A stretch of DNA of 5,663 nt from an uncultured Clostridia bacterium (GTDB lineage Bacteria; Bacillota; Clostridia; Christensenellales; CAG-138), in assembly GCA_937913075.1 (NCBI GenBank), contig CALEPU010000100.1:1-5663 (forward strand), given 5' to 3'. This document shows positions 5,628 through 5,663 of this stretch, piece after piece. How positions within the stretch are numbered: position 1 is the first letter of the stretch; every line of letters begins with the position of its first letter. Position numbers and translations under genes: made by a program. Below the pieces are notes generated by a model that worked only from the letters and a program-made list of their open reading frames with translations, searched no databases and was not told where the DNA came from.

Positions 5628-5663
5628 TTAGCGAATTGCGAGTGATTTTACGGCAGCTTCGCT
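5628..5663 (-). CDS. Possible C-terminal end of a convergent gene (partial, very short)
   Basis: From the right edge the minus strand reads SEAAVKSLAIR and then TAA (5630-5628), 14 bases from the terminator T run. The composition is protein-like and the position before a terminator fits the end of a convergent gene. Eleven codons are too few to identify a family, and an open stretch this short arises easily by chance. Confidence 0.2.
   Translation of the reverse strand, partial: SEAAVKSLAIR

Overview
This looks like a short metagenomic or draft-assembly contig. Its first 17 bases are Illumina Read 1 adapter sequence (the end of the TruSeq Read 1 adapter), so the left edge is technical rather than a natural gene border. 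The gene content fits a gut-type bacterium. The right two thirds (about 1941-5428) reads as a Clostridia-like Firmicute: a Thr/Pro-linked NlpC/P60 protein, a WYL-domain regulator and a class III (Firmicute-type) fructose-1,6-bisphosphatase, with frequent ATA isoleucine codons and clear AGGAGG ribosome binding sites. No single species can be named from this.

Left region, minus strand (18-1833): a two-gene type II restriction-modification cassette. A cytosine-C5 DNA methyltransferase with all the signature motifs comes first. Its TGA stop overlaps by one base the ATG of a second gene, whose product matches the NotI restriction endonuclease family (four metal-binding-type cysteines and a D...ExQ nuclease site). 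That gene has a perfect AGGAGG inside the end of the methyltransferase gene, so the two are probably translationally coupled. The endonuclease is cut off after about 211 residues by the contig edge and adapter.

Centre (1834-1940): about 107 bases between the divergently oriented methyltransferase and NlpC/P60 genes. The NlpC/P60 frame has no signal peptide and no ribosome binding site, and starts abruptly just before a repetitive Thr-Pro linker. It looks 5'-truncated. This is either a real insertion boundary of the restriction-modification cassette or a chimeric assembly join, and the sequence alone cannot decide.

Right region, plus strand (1941-5428): the NlpC/P60 stop and the WYL regulator start are one base apart, and the regulator and fbp are 28 bases apart with a good ribosome binding site. 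The three are probably co-transcribed. They link cell-wall peptide hydrolysis, a ligand-sensing transcription factor and gluconeogenesis only by position; no functional link is shown. After fbp comes about 140 bases of non-coding sequence, then a strong intrinsic terminator (perfect 13-bp stem plus T run), then the possible tail of a convergent gene at the right edge.

The most interesting item is the NotI-family endonuclease paired with a C5 methyltransferase. It is a homologue of a known but sparsely populated enzyme family, not a wholly new system. I did not see a CRISPR array, tRNA, rRNA or insertion sequence.
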